A stretch of DNA of 64,000 nt from Anaerolineae bacterium (lineage in GTDB: Bacteria > Chloroflexota > Anaerolineae > Anaerolineales > Villigracilaceae), in assembly GCA_021324435.1 (NCBI GenBank), contig JAJPIZ010000049.1, positions 1 through 64,000 of the forward strand, written 5' to 3'. Positions 27,183 through 35,689 of this stretch are shown here, in pieces (positions within the stretch are counted from its first letter, which is position 1; the number at the start of each line of letters is the position of its first letter). Both the position numbers and the translations under genes were made by a program. The notes below the pieces were generated by a model. That model was not told the origin of the DNA. It saw nothing but the letters and a program-made list of their open reading frames with translations, and did no database searches.

Positions 27183-28648
27183 AGTGTCCATCTGCTTGAT
27201 TTTGGCGCGTGCTCGATCAGATTCAAACCAGCAATGTAAAAATAGCCGAGCGCATAGATCGTCATCCATGGAACGATGCCCCAGCCCACGTATGGTTCAA
27301 GCAGGATCATGGTCAACAGGGCGTAAATTCCAAGTCCAATCTCGGCCCACACCAATGGACTAATCGGCGGCTTGTAAGCGCCATCTATTATCTTTGGAGT
27401 TTTGCTTTCATCGTTCAGGTTTAGTTTCGGGGTGCGGGTAAAGACACCGCCTTTGCTGATCAATCCTTGCAGAACGGCGATGGAGGTGCTGAGCGAGATG
27501 CCAAAGCCAAGGATGGTCAACAGTGGGAGCAATTTGAATCGCTCGCCCAGTGACGGGCCGTGAGGAACGGTCGCAGCCAGATACAGCAATGGAGGCCCAA
27601 AGCCGGCCAGAACGGAGAGCGGGAAGATCTTGAATGTGGCGGGGATCAATGTGCCAACCGGCAGAGTAAGAAGTAACAGGGAAAGCATCAGCGGATGGAC
27701 GATATAACCTGTTAGATGTAGTGTGGCCAACAGACGCACGTGCCATGGCAGATCAGAACGTTCAAGTATTTGTGGCAGAATCTTCCGCACAACCTGAAAA
27801 CTGCCCTTGGCCCAGCGGAATTGTTGTTTCTTGAATGCTTCCACTTGCGACGGCAATTCAGCGGGCACGACCACGTCGGGAAGATAGTCAATTTTCCAGC
27901 CGCGCATTTGGGCGCGATAACTCAGGTCCAGGTCTTCTGTCAATGTGTCGTATTGCCAGCCGCCCGCGTCTTCGATGCAGGCGCGCCGCCAGAGTCCAGC
28001 GGTGCCATTGAAGTTCAGGAAGAAATCACTGCGCGAGCGCACGGTTTGTTCGACGATGAAGTGTCCGTCAATGGCCATGGCTTCAGCGCGGGTCAATGAG
28101 TTGTAGTGCCGATTCGTGTGACCCCAGCGCGTTTGGAGGCAACCCAGTTTCGGGTCCTGAAAGAGCGGAACGGTGCGTTTCAACCAATCCGACTCTGGCA
28201 CGAAGTCCGCGTCGAAGATAGCGATGTATTGTCCGCTTGCAGAACGCAGACCGGTATCCAGCGCGCCGGCCTTGTATCCCTGCCGACTATCGCGATGGAT
28301 GTATTCGATGTTGACGCCGCGCGCTTTATATTGATCCGCCAGCCTGCATACGAGTTGAGCAGTGTCGTCCGTCGAATCATCCAGGACCTGAATCTGGAGC
28401 AGGCCGTCGGGATAATCCAATCCTGTGACGGCGCGTAGTAATCGCTCCACTGTATATTTTTCGTTGAAGATTGGAAGTTGAATGGTCACTGGCGGCCATT
28501 CATCAACCGGCTCTATCTTCCTGTTTCTCGGATATGCCTTGATATGCAAATAGAGAATTGTAGTGAACAGGTTGTGAAGTCCATAAAGGGCCAGACCGGA
28601 GATAATAAGAAGATAGAGGAAACCAATAATATCAACAAATATGCCCAT
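27164..28648 (-). CDS. Processive family 2 glycosyltransferase (cellulose synthase-like)
   Basis: Membrane glycosyltransferase that likely builds a beta-linked polysaccharide from nucleotide sugars on the cytoplasmic face. The start at 28648 has AAGGAG upstream; longer frames extend into the promoter region. One helix near residues 3-28 precedes the GT-A domain with VTIQLPIFNEKYTVERLLRA, QVLDDSTDDT, YIAIFDADFVPESDWL (DxD metal site), the TED motif in YDTLTEDLDLSYRAQ and QQFRWAKGSFQ (QxxRW), the full set for processive enzymes. Four to five C-terminal helices form the channel. At 494 residues it lies closer to the mannan or glucomannan synthase-like branch than to BcsA, as there is no PilZ domain. 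The product is not known. Confidence 0.9.
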   Translation of the reverse strand: MGIFVDIIGFLYLLIISGLALYGLHNLFTTILYLHIKAYPRNRKIEPVDEWPPVTIQLPIFNEKYTVERLLRAVTGLDYPDGLLQIQVLDDSTDDTAQLVCRLADQYKARGVNIEYIHRDSRQGYKAGALDTGLRSASGQYIAIFDADFVPESDWLKRTVPLFQDPKLGCLQTRWGHTNRHYNSLTRAEAMAIDGHFIVEQTVRSRSDFFLNFNGTAGLWRRACIEDAGGWQYDTLTEDLDLSYRAQMRGWKIDYLPDVVVPAELPSQVEAFKKQQFRWAKGSFQVVRKILPQILERSDLPWHVRLLATLHLTGYIVHPLMLSLLLLTLPVGTLIPATFKIFPLSVLAGFGPPLLYLAATVPHGPSLGERFKLLPLLTILGFGISLSTSIAVLQGLISKGGVFTRTPKLNLNDESKTPKIIDGAYKPPISPLVWAEIGLGIYALLTMILLEPYVGWGIVPWMTIYALGYFYIAGLNLIEHAPKSSRWTLKKSPA

Positions 28649-28715
28649 GGTTTTCTCCTTTATGGGATGGAATATAAAAAACGCCTTTGGCATTCTCCTT
28701 TTGGAATACTCAAAG

Positions 28716-28751
28716 AAAACATACAGTCGTATATTCATGACTGTATGTTTT
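28716..28751. promoter_or_regulatory. Inverted repeat upstream of the glycosyltransferase gene
   Basis: AAAACATACAGTC and GACTGTATGTTTT form a perfect 13-base inverted repeat with a 10-base spacer. It lies about 70 bases before the glycosyltransferase start and about 100 bases after the stop of the next gene on the same strand. It may be a terminator for the latter or an operator for the former. Confidence 0.55.
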
Positions 28752-28848
28752 TGGACGAATCACGAAGGTGGAGTGTAACTGTATTTTCTAAAAAGAGAAT
28801 TAGCGCCTGATTAGAGTTTGCTAACGCAGATTGCTGTATTTCTCCCGC

Positions 28849-29301
28849 TTAATCCTGCCGCACCGGCGATTTCACTTTATGATCATTCTCCCAGAGATAT
28901 AGCGCGATGTAAAAGATGATCAACATACCGATCCAGAACACGACCGAACCAATCACCCCGGCCCGCGAAACGGAATGGATCATGGGGTTGTTCCCCAGCC
29001 AGGGAAGGCTGGCTGGGATGGGCTTTCTATCGAGGATGTAATAGAGCAGGTCTTCCAGCCCGCTGAACGCGCCGACGAAGAGAGAGGCAAGGAAGTAGAT
29101 ACAGTCTCTCCACGCGCCCCACATCAAGAGAACGCCGACGGTGGCATACCCGGCCAAAGACATGAACCAGCCTGTGTGATATGAATTGGCGTAGTCTATT
29201 AATTTGTTGGTCTCAAAAATTCGTTGCCACACAAGAATGTCTGTGCTTGTGTAGAACAACAGGGCGATCATTGATGCAAAGATGGGGCGATACTTATTCA
29301 T
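28849..29301 (-). CDS. Membrane protein of unknown function (four helices)
   Basis: A 150-residue protein with four predicted helices (PIFASMIALLFYTSTDILVW; SLAGYATVGVLLMWGAW; a helix near residue 75; VIGSVVFWIGMLIIFYIALY). The loop between helices 2 and 3 contains acidic residues (SGLEDLLYYILDRK), and a further loop has PASLPWLGNNPMIH. I do not recognise the family. The gap of 215 bases to the next gene (29302-29516) shows no clear feature. Confidence 0.7.
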   Translation of the reverse strand: MNKYRPIFASMIALLFYTSTDILVWQRIFETNKLIDYANSYHTGWFMSLAGYATVGVLLMWGAWRDCIYFLASLFVGAFSGLEDLLYYILDRKPIPASLPWLGNNPMIHSVSRAGVIGSVVFWIGMLIIFYIALYLWENDHKVKSPVRQD

Positions 29302-29516
29302 AGACTCTTGTACTCCTTCGAACGCGGCGAGTATATACGCGGAAAATTAAAGGACGAGGAGATCAAACGATTGCAGATTCGTGATGATTCCGATTTTGGT
29401 TAATCAACTTGATTGTAAGGCTACGATTCGCATACGCTCGTCCTGCTTTTTGTCTGCGATTCGTCCTTACCTTTTTGTCAACAGGGTAATTATGAATCTA
29501 TGGTTAAATTGCGACC

Positions 29517-30320
29517 ATGCGATACATCTACCTTTCTCCTCACCTTGACGATGCAGTCCTCTCCGCCGGTGGGTTGATCTACGAACAGAGTCGCGCGGGG
29601 ATTCCGGTTGAAATCTGGTCGTTCATGTGCGGCTTCCCGCCGGACGAGGAACTTTCCCCTCTTGCGCAAGCCCTTCATTATCAGTGGGGCACAACCGGCG
29701 CAGAAGAGACGATTCGAATCCGCCGCGCGGAAGATAAACGCGCGGGGGAAATCGTCGGCGCGAAAACCGTCCATTTTGATTTTCTGGATTGCATCTACCG
29801 ACGCGGAAAAGATGGCGGATGGCTATACAGCGATGTGTTTGCGCCTCTGCACGAGGCCGAAGCGGATTTGCCTGCTCAGATCGCCCAGGTGATGGTGGCC
29901 TGGCTCAAGCCTGACGATGTGGTGGTCTGTCAGTTGGCGGTCGGCTCGCACGTGGACCATGTGCTGGTCCGCAAAGCGGCAGAGATGCTGGGCCGCCCGC
30001 TGATGTTCGACGCGGATATTCCATACCTGCTGAACCATCCCGATGAGCTGGAGCCGAAAACGGCGCGGATGAAAGAGTCGCTCCTGACGGTTTCGGAGGC
30101 CGGTTTCGGGTCCTGGCTGGAGGCGGCGGAGGCGTACGCGTCCCAGATCGGCACACTGTTCGAAAGTCAAGACGTGATGCGGGATAGAATGCGCGGCTAC
30201 TGGTCGGAGCGGGAGGGCATCCGCCTGTGGAGATTCGGGCAAGCAGCGGCTTCGGCGACCCATGTCGCCGAGGTAGGCGATGGCAACACGACATTGCTAT
30301 CGCCTGAGGGCGGGTCTTGA
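29517..30320 (+). CDS. PIG-L family deacetylase
   Basis: Zinc-dependent N-deacetylase of the PIG-L/LmbE family, which removes acetyl groups from N-acetylglucosamine-type substrates in lipid, mycothiol/bacillithiol or antibiotic pathways. The N-terminal metal motif is LSPHLDDAVLSAGG (His, Asp, Asp). The second motif is GSHVDHVLVRKA, supplying another His. VGAKTVHFDFLDCIYR is also typical. The length of 267 residues fits. No biosynthetic partners lie nearby, so the substrate is open. No strong ribosome site precedes the ATG at 29517. Confidence 0.9.
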   Translation: MRYIYLSPHLDDAVLSAGGLIYEQSRAGIPVEIWSFMCGFPPDEELSPLAQALHYQWGTTGAEETIRIRRAEDKRAGEIVGAKTVHFDFLDCIYRRGKDGGWLYSDVFAPLHEAEADLPAQIAQVMVAWLKPDDVVVCQLAVGSHVDHVLVRKAAEMLGRPLMFDADIPYLLNHPDELEPKTARMKESLLTVSEAGFGSWLEAAEAYASQIGTLFESQDVMRDRMRGYWSEREGIRLWRFGQAAASATHVAEVGDGNTTLLSPEGGS

Positions 30321-30345
30321 TTCGAGTTTGAATCCATGATATATT
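30317..30345 (+). promoter_or_regulatory. Sigma-70-like promoter of greA
   Basis: TTGATT (30317-30322) and TATATT (30340-30345) are spaced by 17 bases. The -35 box overlaps the stop of the deacetylase gene. The expected leader is about 70 bases. Confidence 0.55.
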
Positions 30346-30378
30346 AAGCGCGCCTTTGGAATCGCCAGAGGGATACCA

Positions 30379-30400
30379 TTGCATCCTGTATAGGATGCAA
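30379..30400 (+). promoter_or_regulatory. Hairpin in the greA leader
   Basis: TTGCATCC and GGATGCAA form a perfect 8-base stem with a 6-base loop, about 25 bases before the greA start. No poly-T follows, so it is not a plain terminator. Confidence 0.4.
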
Positions 30401-30423
30401 ATTCTTTCGTAAGGAAAGTTACT

Positions 30424-30894
30424 ATGCCAACCAAATTCCTGACCAAGGAAGGTTTCCAGAAACTTCAGGAAGAGCTTGACCACTTACGAACCGTCAAACG
30501 CCAGGAAGTGGCCGAGCGCTTGCATGAGGCGATGGAGGGTGGGGAATTAATTGAAAATGCTGAGTATGAGGCCGCCAAGAATGAGCAGGCCTTTGTCGAA
30601 GGCCGCATTCAGGAATTGGAAATGTTGCTTGCGACCGCGCGCGTCATCGAAGAGGACGAGAAGAACCACAAGAATGGGACGATCGTGGTTGGCTCAACAG
30701 TTACAATTCAAGAACAGGGCTACGACGCTGAAACATATACCATCGTCGGTGCGGCAGAGGCCAACCCGCGCGAAGGCAAGATCTCGAACGAGTCCCCAAT
30801 CGGCAAAGCGATCCTGAATCATCAGGTAGGTGACACTGTGCACGTCGAGACTCCCAGCGGCACGTACAAAGTCAAGATCATCAAGGTCAAGTAA
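30424..30894 (+). CDS. greA: Transcription elongation factor GreA
   Basis: Rescues backtracked RNA polymerase by stimulating cleavage of the nascent RNA through the secondary channel. An N-terminal coiled coil (about residues 8-78) carries the acidic tip GGELIENAEYEAAKNEQAF. The common form is GDLSENAEY, so the tip Asp is replaced by Glu and the Ser by Ile; the second acid is kept. The C-terminal FKBP-like domain has YTIVGAAEANPREGKISNES and PIGKAILNHQVGDTVHVETP. The length of 156 residues is standard. It is followed by a strong terminator and then lysS, a neighbour in many genomes. Confidence 0.96.
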   Translation: MPTKFLTKEGFQKLQEELDHLRTVKRQEVAERLHEAMEGGELIENAEYEAAKNEQAFVEGRIQELEMLLATARVIEEDEKNHKNGTIVVGSTVTIQEQGYDAETYTIVGAAEANPREGKISNESPIGKAILNHQVGDTVHVETPSGTYKVKIIKVK

Positions 30895-30911
30895 AGGGAT
30901 CGTCCTTTCGC

Positions 30912-30953
30912 GGCCCCGCGCAGTGGTTTCGGCCGCGCGGGGCTTTTTATTTT
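30912..30953 (+). terminator. Terminator of greA
   Basis: GCCCCGCGC pairs perfectly with GCGCGGGGC, followed by TTTTTATTTT. It lies about 20 bases after the greA stop. Confidence 0.93.
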
Positions 30954-30964
30954 GCCCTCATCAA

Positions 30965-31040
30965 CCCTCACCCGTCCTGCGGACACCCTCTCCCTCCTTC
31001 TCCCAAAATTGGGAAAAGGAGGGAGAGGGCAGGGTGAGGG
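30965..31040. repeat. G/C-rich palindromic repeat upstream of lysS
   Basis: The outer arms CCCTCACCC and GGGTGAGGG and the inner arms CCCTCTCCCTCC and GGAGGGAGAGGG form a long palindrome around AAAATTGGGAAAA. Similar elements lie at 55264-55312, 55405-55462 and 58107-58170. Confidence 0.75.
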
Positions 31041-31058
31041 TGGTAGAGGGAGGTGATT

Positions 31059-32594
31059 ATGCCAGAATACAACTCGCTCGAAAAAATCCGTTTGCAGAAA
31101 ATCGAAGAGCTGAAGGCCGAAGGGGTGGAGCCGTATCCTACGCGCGCCGAACGAACTCATACCAGCGCGCAAGTCATCACGGAGTTTAACGCCGCGGAAA
31201 AGCAAGGGCGCGAAGTCAAAGCGACTCTTGCGGGACGCATTCGCGCTACACGCGCCATGGGCAAGATTTCATTCGCGCATATCGAAGACGGCGCGGGCAA
31301 AGTGCAATTATTCTTTCGCATGAATGAGCTGGGACAGGATCGCGTTGACTTCTTCAACAAGATGTTCGACATCGGCGACTTCATTCAAGCCTCGGGTGTG
31401 ATGTTCCGCACCAAGACCGGAGAGATCACGCTTCATGTCCACGACTTCAAACTGCTTGCCAAAGCCGTCAGCCCTCTCCCTGCTGACAAGGATGTGACCC
31501 AGGACGACGGCACGGTGGTCCGCTATGCCGCGCTCGAAGACCCCGAACTGCGCGCCCGACAGCGTTACGCGGACTTGGCGGTCAACCCCGAGGTGCGCGA
31601 AACCTTCCGCAAACGGGCCGCGACGGTCAAGGCTTTGCGCGAATTCCTGGATGACAGGGATTTCCTCGAAGTCGAGACGCCGATACTTCAGCCGCTTTAC
31701 GGCGGCGCGGCGGCGCGTCCGTTCGTGACCCATCACAACGAACTTAATCAGGATATGTATCTGCGCATCTCGTTCGAGTTGTATCTCAAGCGTTTACTGG
31801 TCGGCAATCTTGAAAAAGTCTATGAGATCGGACGCGACTTCCGCAATGAAGGAGTCTCGTTCAAGCACAACCCGGAATTCACGCAACTTGAATTCTATTG
31901 GGCTTACGCGGACTATCTAAAGGTCATGGAATTGACCGAACAGATGCTGGCCTACGTTGCGGAAAAGGTCAATGGAAGCGCCAAGGTCAAATATGGCGAA
32001 CATGAGCTTGATTTCAAACCGCCCTGGCGCAGACTCGAGATGCGTCAGGGACTCCTCGACACATCCGGCATTGACATTGCTGAATTCAAAACCGCCGACG
32101 CGTTGTTCAAGGCGATTGTCAAGAAACATCCGAACAAAACGCCCGATCCGAAATCCACGCGCGGCAAGTTGATTGATTTTCTGCTCAGCGAGTTCCTCGA
32201 GCCGACTCTCATTCAGCCGACCTTCCTCTACGATTATCCACGCGATATTTCTCCGCTGGCCAAGTCCAAGCCCGGCGATCCGCTGACCGTGGAACGTTTC
32301 GAGGTCTATGTGGCTGGGTTTGAATTGTGCAACGCCTTCACTGAGTTGAACGATCCGCTCGACCAGGAACAGCGTTTCATCGAAATGGGACGCGACTACG
32401 CCGCGGACGATGAAGAAAAGCACCCCATGGACGAGGACTATCTGCGCGCCATGCGTTACGGAATGCCGCCCAATGGCGGCTTTGGCATGGGCGTGGATCG
32501 CCTCGTCATGTTATTGACCGACAAGCATTCGATTCGCGAGGTGTTGTTGTTCCCCGCATTGCGGAAGGAAGAATTTGACGAGAAAAAAAATTAA
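31059..32594 (+). CDS. lysS: Lysyl-tRNA synthetase, class II
   Basis: Charges tRNA-Lys with lysine. The OB-fold anticodon-binding domain (about residues 50-150) contains [20 protein letters not shown] and [10 protein letters not shown]. Class II motif 2 is seen as [20 protein letters not shown] with [12 protein letters not shown] next, and motif 3 as [16 protein letters not shown]. The lysine pocket region contains [13 protein letters not shown]. At 511 residues it is normal. The ATG at 31059 is used, with GGGAGG upstream, rather than the in-frame GTG at 31053. The end of the gene is followed at once by a CACAAAG-type repeat. Confidence 0.97.
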   Translation: MPEYNSLEKIRLQKIEELKAEGVEPYPTRAERTHTSAQVITEFNAAEKQGREVKATLAGRIRATRAMGKISFAHIEDGAGKVQLFFRMNELGQDRVDFFNKMFDIGDFIQASGVMFRTKTGEITLHVHDFKLLAKAVSPLPADKDVTQDDGTVVRYAALEDPELRARQRYADLAVNPEVRETFRKRAATVKALREFLDDRDFLEVETPILQPLYGGAAARPFVTHHNELNQDMYLRISFELYLKRLLVGNLEKVYEIGRDFRNEGVSFKHNPEFTQLEFYWAYADYLKVMELTEQMLAYVAEKVNGSAKVKYGEHELDFKPPWRRLEMRQGLLDTSGIDIAEFKTADALFKAIVKKHPNKTPDPKSTRGKLIDFLLSEFLEPTLIQPTFLYDYPRDISPLAKSKPGDPLTVERFEVYVAGFELCNAFTELNDPLDQEQRFIEMGRDYAADDEEKHPMDEDYLRAMRYGMPPNGGFGMGVDRLVMLLTDKHSIREVLLFPALRKEEFDEKKN

Positions 32595-32666
32595 ACACAA
32601 AGGACATGAAAGGCACAAAGTTTAGAAGAGAACTTCCTTAGTGTATTTTGTGCCCTTCGTGTTTAA
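32591..32666. repeat. CACAAAGG-type imperfect inverted repeat
   Basis: TTAAACACAAAGGACATGAA with AGGCACAAAG at one end, and TTTTGTGCCCTTCGTGTTTA at the other, form an imperfect palindrome around an AT-rich centre. It starts at the lysS stop codon and ends just before the DUF3054 start. Confidence 0.65.
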
Positions 32667-32671
32667 AAAAA

Positions 32672-33049
32672 ATGAAATCGAAATCCATCCTCATTCTCGG
32701 TGACCTGGTTGCCATAGCCATCGTCACCATCATTGGCTTCGCGACTCACGGCGAATCGAATGTGTCCTTCTTGCCGCGCATGGCCGCCGCGTTCTTTCCA
32801 CTTTGTCTATCGTGGTTTCTGCTTGCCCCATGGTTTGGACTATTCGATGACGAAATCATCCAAAGTCCGCGGCAACTCTGGCGTCCTGCCTTGGCCATGT
32901 CCTTTGCCGGGCCGTTGGCTGTCGTCTTGCGCGGACTGATTCTCAATGCCTCAATCCTTTCGATTTTTGCAGTGGTGCTCAGCGCAACCTCCGCGTTGGG
33001 AATGATGATTTGGCGCGGCGTCTGTGTCTTGTTCGCACGGAAAAAGTGA
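32672..33049 (+). CDS. DUF3054 membrane protein
   Basis: A 125-residue protein with four hydrophobic helices. The family pattern is visible as ILGDLVAIAIVTIIGFATHG near the start, followed by FLPRMAAAFFPLCLSWFLLA, WFGLFDDE, PALAMSFAGPLAVVLRGLIL and a final helix. Function unknown. The ATG at 32672 begins right after the repeat element; no clear ribosome site can be seen, and an earlier start at 32648 would encode repeat-derived residues. Confidence 0.85.
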   Translation: MKSKSILILGDLVAIAIVTIIGFATHGESNVSFLPRMAAAFFPLCLSWFLLAPWFGLFDDEIIQSPRQLWRPALAMSFAGPLAVVLRGLILNASILSIFAVVLSATSALGMMIWRGVCVLFARKK

Positions 33050-33106
33050 CAGCCAGGCGCATAGATAAAAAGGAAATCTGTATGCATCTGTGGTTTAATT
33101 GACCCC

Positions 33107-33715
33107 ATGGACGAACTCGCCCTCATTGCCTCCGCCCAGCGCGGCGACCTCGACGCTTTCAACACCCTCGTGCTTGCTTACCAGGACACGCTCTTCAACA
33201 CAGCCCTGCGCATCCTCGGCGATGAAGATCAAGCCGCGGATGCCACACAGGATGCGTTCCTCTCCGCCTTTCGCGGCATCAACTCGTTTCGCGGTGGTTC
33301 GTTCAAAGCCTGGTTGTTGCGCACAGTGACCAATGCCTGCTACGATGAACTTCGCCGCCGGAAGCGCCGTCCCACCACGCCGCTCGAGCCCAATACTGGC
33401 GACGGCGATGAAATGGATTCGCCGCGCTGGCTGGCCGATCCGTCGCTCACGCCCGAACAACAAAACGAAGCCGATGAACTCGAACACGCCATTCAACACT
33501 GCCTCGAAAATCTGCCGGTTGAATTTCGCACTGTGGTGGTGATGGCGGATATTCAAGGCCTCGATTATGTCGAAGTCGCCGGCGCCATGCGCGTCCCGCT
33601 GGGCACCATCAAGTCGCGATTGGCGCGCGCACGTCTGCGTTTGCGCGAATGTTTGCAGGGCTTCTGGGAACTTCTGCCTGCCTCGTTTCGTCTGCGAGAG
33701 GAGACGAACGCATGA
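33107..33715 (+). CDS. ECF-type RNA polymerase sigma factor
   Basis: Alternative sigma factor of the extracytoplasmic function group. Region 2 spans about residues 20-90 (DTLFNTALRILGDEDQAADA, TQDAFLSAFRGINSFRGGSF, KAWLLRTVTNACYDELRRRK). Region 4 spans about 135-190 (LENLPVEFRTVVVMADIQGL, DYVEVAGAMRVPLGTIKSRL, ARARLRLRECL). The 202 residues are normal. It overlaps the anti-sigma gene by four bases (ATGA), the usual arrangement for a regulated pair. Confidence 0.95.
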   Translation: MDELALIASAQRGDLDAFNTLVLAYQDTLFNTALRILGDEDQAADATQDAFLSAFRGINSFRGGSFKAWLLRTVTNACYDELRRRKRRPTTPLEPNTGDGDEMDSPRWLADPSLTPEQQNEADELEHAIQHCLENLPVEFRTVVVMADIQGLDYVEVAGAMRVPLGTIKSRLARARLRLRECLQGFWELLPASFRLREETNA

Positions 33716-34431
33716 ACTTCCGCGATGTTGAACTCCTCTCTGCTTATTTAGATGGACAATTGAGTCCATCTGATTCTGCGCGACTCGAATCCCGCCTCGC
33801 TTCGGACCCGCAACTGCGCGCCGTCATGGACGATTTGCGCTCCGCCCGCGGCCTGCTCCGCAAACTGCCACAGCGACGCGCTCCGCGTAACTTCACGTTG
33901 ACTCCCAAAATGGCCGGACTCAAAGCGCCGGAGCCGCGCGCTTATCCCACACTGCGCTTTGCGACCGCGCTGGCAACGTTGTTGTTGGTTGTCACTTTCG
34001 CAGTGAATGGACTGACTCCTCTTGCAACTCGAAGTTTAGCCGCGGCTCCTGCGCCCGCGTATGGCATGGGTGGAGGCGGCGGTTGTGATAACTGTGGAGG
34101 TGGCGCTCCTGAAACCGCGCCGCAGGAATCTCCCGCGGCCACCCTCGCGCCGTTTGCCGCGATGGCGCCAACTGAAACACCGGGGCCGGTCACTTCTCTG
34201 GCTGTTCCGACTCAAGCCGCCGATCTGACTCAACCCACGGCCGAGGCAAACGCTAAAAGCCTGCCGCCAGAATCGGGAAACGGTCAGCCGCCTCAAGTCC
34301 GAAATGAAGCGCCGATTCCCTTCACCTGGCAGATTGCGCTCATTGTCATCATTTTAGTTTGTGGCGCGACCGCCTGGTTCGTCCGTTTCAACAATGAACG
34401 AAAAATACGCAAGCAATGGGACAAGAAATAA
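33712..34431 (+). CDS. Anti-sigma factor with two membrane helices and a Gly/Cys extracytoplasmic loop
   Basis: Translationally coupled to the ECF sigma gene and therefore its likely membrane-bound inhibitor. The N-terminal domain (about residues 1-75) begins FRDVELLSAYLDGQLSPSDS, the anti-sigma domain pattern, but lacks the HxxxCxxC zinc motif. A helix at about 80-101 (FATALATLLLVVTFAVNGLT) is followed by a loop of about 100 residues with GMGGGGGCDNCGGGAPE, holding Cys125 and Cys128, and a Thr/Pro/Ala-rich stretch. A second helix lies at about 205-226. The Cys pair could sense redox state or bind metal; that is inference. The end overlaps the Nudix gene by 16 bases. Confidence 0.85.
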   Translation: MNFRDVELLSAYLDGQLSPSDSARLESRLASDPQLRAVMDDLRSARGLLRKLPQRRAPRNFTLTPKMAGLKAPEPRAYPTLRFATALATLLLVVTFAVNGLTPLATRSLAAAPAPAYGMGGGGGCDNCGGGAPETAPQESPAATLAPFAAMAPTETPGPVTSLAVPTQAADLTQPTAEANAKSLPPESGNGQPPQVRNEAPIPFTWQIALIVIILVCGATAWFVRFNNERKIRKQWDKK

Positions 34432-34901
34432 ATTTCTGTCCGCGTTGCGGTACAAAAGCTGAACCGCAGGAAAAGTTTGGCAAATTGCGAGCGGTCTGTC
34501 TGAATTGTGGATGGATTCATTTCGCTGACCCGAAAGTTGCCGCGGCCGCCCTGGTCGAACAGGGTGGCCGCGTGTTGTTGGTACGACGCGTCAATGAACC
34601 GTTTCGCGGTTTGTGGACATTGCCCGCCGGTTTCGTGGACGCGGGGGAAGACCCGGCGCGAGCCGCGGAACGCGAATGTTTGGAGGAGACCGGCCTGACG
34701 GTGCGCGTGACGCGGGTGCTGGACGTGGTCGCGGGCCGCGAACATCCGCGCGGCGCGGACTTTGTCATCGTTTATCACGCTGAGGTTGTGGGCGGAGAGT
34801 TGCAGGCCGGGGACGATGCAGATCGGGCAGATTGGTTCGAGCGGTCAAATCTGCCGCCGCTCGCGTTCCGCGCTACGCAGAGTGTCTTCGACCGTTTTTA
34901 A
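34416..34901 (+). CDS. Nudix hydrolase with N-terminal zinc ribbon
   Basis: Hydrolase of nucleoside diphosphates linked to another group X. The N-terminus has a zinc ribbon (FCPRCGTK and AVCLNCGWIHF, four Cys), as in NudC-like and ADP-ribose pyrophosphatase-like proteins. The Nudix box is complete: GFVDAGEDPARAAERECLEE followed by TGL, matching GX5EX7REUXEEXGU. The length of 161 residues suits a small hydrolase. The substrate cannot be told. It overlaps the anti-sigma gene, so it belongs to the same transcript. Confidence 0.93.
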   Translation: MGQEINFCPRCGTKAEPQEKFGKLRAVCLNCGWIHFADPKVAAAALVEQGGRVLLVRRVNEPFRGLWTLPAGFVDAGEDPARAAERECLEETGLTVRVTRVLDVVAGREHPRGADFVIVYHAEVVGGELQAGDDADRADWFERSNLPPLAFRATQSVFDRF

Positions 34902-34941
34902 TGCGGCGCGAAACATCCACCAAAAGTGTCATGGATTTTCA

Positions 34942-34970
34942 TTGCGTTGATTGCCTTCTTTCTTTATAAT
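34942..34970 (+). promoter_or_regulatory. Sigma-70-like promoter of the lipoprotein gene
   Basis: TTGCGT (34942-34947) and a perfect TATAAT (34965-34970) are spaced by 17 bases. The start codon follows about 30 bases later with GAGAGGAGAG in between. Confidence 0.65.
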
Positions 34971-35000
34971 ACGCTTACCTAATTCGAGAGGAGAGTGATC

Positions 35001-35618
35001 ATGAAACACCGAAGTTATATTTATCTTTTTGCCTTTGCGGCCATGCTGTTGATTGTCGGTCTCGCCTGCAGTGTAGGCGGCAACACTCCATCACAGCCGC
35101 AACAGCCGGTGCAGACGGCGGCTCCCGTCAGCAGTGAAAGCTCAAGCACGGGCAACAGCAGTGATCTGGTGACGTTCACCGACGAGAACAACTACTATAA
35201 GATCGAAGTGCCGGGCAACTGGAAGCACACTCAAACCAGGGACAACGATAAAAATTACTACTACATTGATACCTTCACGTCACCGGATGGCAATGCGGTA
35301 ATCGAAAACATTGCCTACAATGACGGCACTCCTTTTCAGGGTAGTGATGAAGCTAAATTCGGCCTCTATCTGCTGAACACGTTTTACAGCAAGACAGGCA
35401 AGGAAGGCGACATCCGCGTGACCGAGGAAAAGCAACAGAGTGATGGCAGTGACCGCCTGACCTGGTATTCGAAAGCCGGTGGTTATTCGGGCATCTCGTT
35501 CCTCGAAGTCCGTGACCATTACAACTTCCTGATGTTCACCGTGGACTGGGGCAATGATTATAAAGACCAGTATATAGATATACTGGATAATGTAATCTCC
35601 AGTTATCGAGTTCCATAA
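35001..35618 (+). CDS. Lipoprotein, PsbP/DcrB-like domain
   Basis: The signal MKHRSYIYLFAFAAMLLIVG is followed by LACS with the lipidated Cys near residue 23, and a Ser/Pro/Gln-rich linker. The main domain (about residues 55-205) contains FTDENNYYKIEVPGNWKHTQ, TFTSPDGNAVIENIAYNDG and FTVDWGNDYKDQYIDILDNV. This strand order resembles PsbP/DcrB-like proteins, but no family is certain. Start at ATG 35001 with AGGAG upstream. Monocistronic: its own promoter and terminator are visible. Confidence 0.82.
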   Translation: MKHRSYIYLFAFAAMLLIVGLACSVGGNTPSQPQQPVQTAAPVSSESSSTGNSSDLVTFTDENNYYKIEVPGNWKHTQTRDNDKNYYYIDTFTSPDGNAVIENIAYNDGTPFQGSDEAKFGLYLLNTFYSKTGKEGDIRVTEEKQQSDGSDRLTWYSKAGGYSGISFLEVRDHYNFLMFTVDWGNDYKDQYIDILDNVISSYRVP

Positions 35619-35626
35619 TCAGTGAG

Positions 35627-35661
35627 AACTGGGATGCCGAAACCGGCATCCCAGTTTTTAT
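35627..35661 (+). terminator. Terminator of the lipoprotein gene
   Basis: AACTGGGATGCCG pairs perfectly with CGGCATCCCAGTT around a 4-base loop, then TTTATT. Confidence 0.92.
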
Positions 35662-35689
35662 TCGGCCTCACTTGTGCTACAATCATTTC

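Noticed and set aside
30955-31058. Hairpin before lysS as a T-box or other riboswitch
   Set aside because: No T-box core or specifier structure; it belongs to the G/C-rich palindromic repeat family.
32591-32666. Repeat after lysS as an intrinsic terminator
   Set aside because: The arms are imperfect and far apart; it fits an interspersed repeat better, although some termination cannot be excluded.
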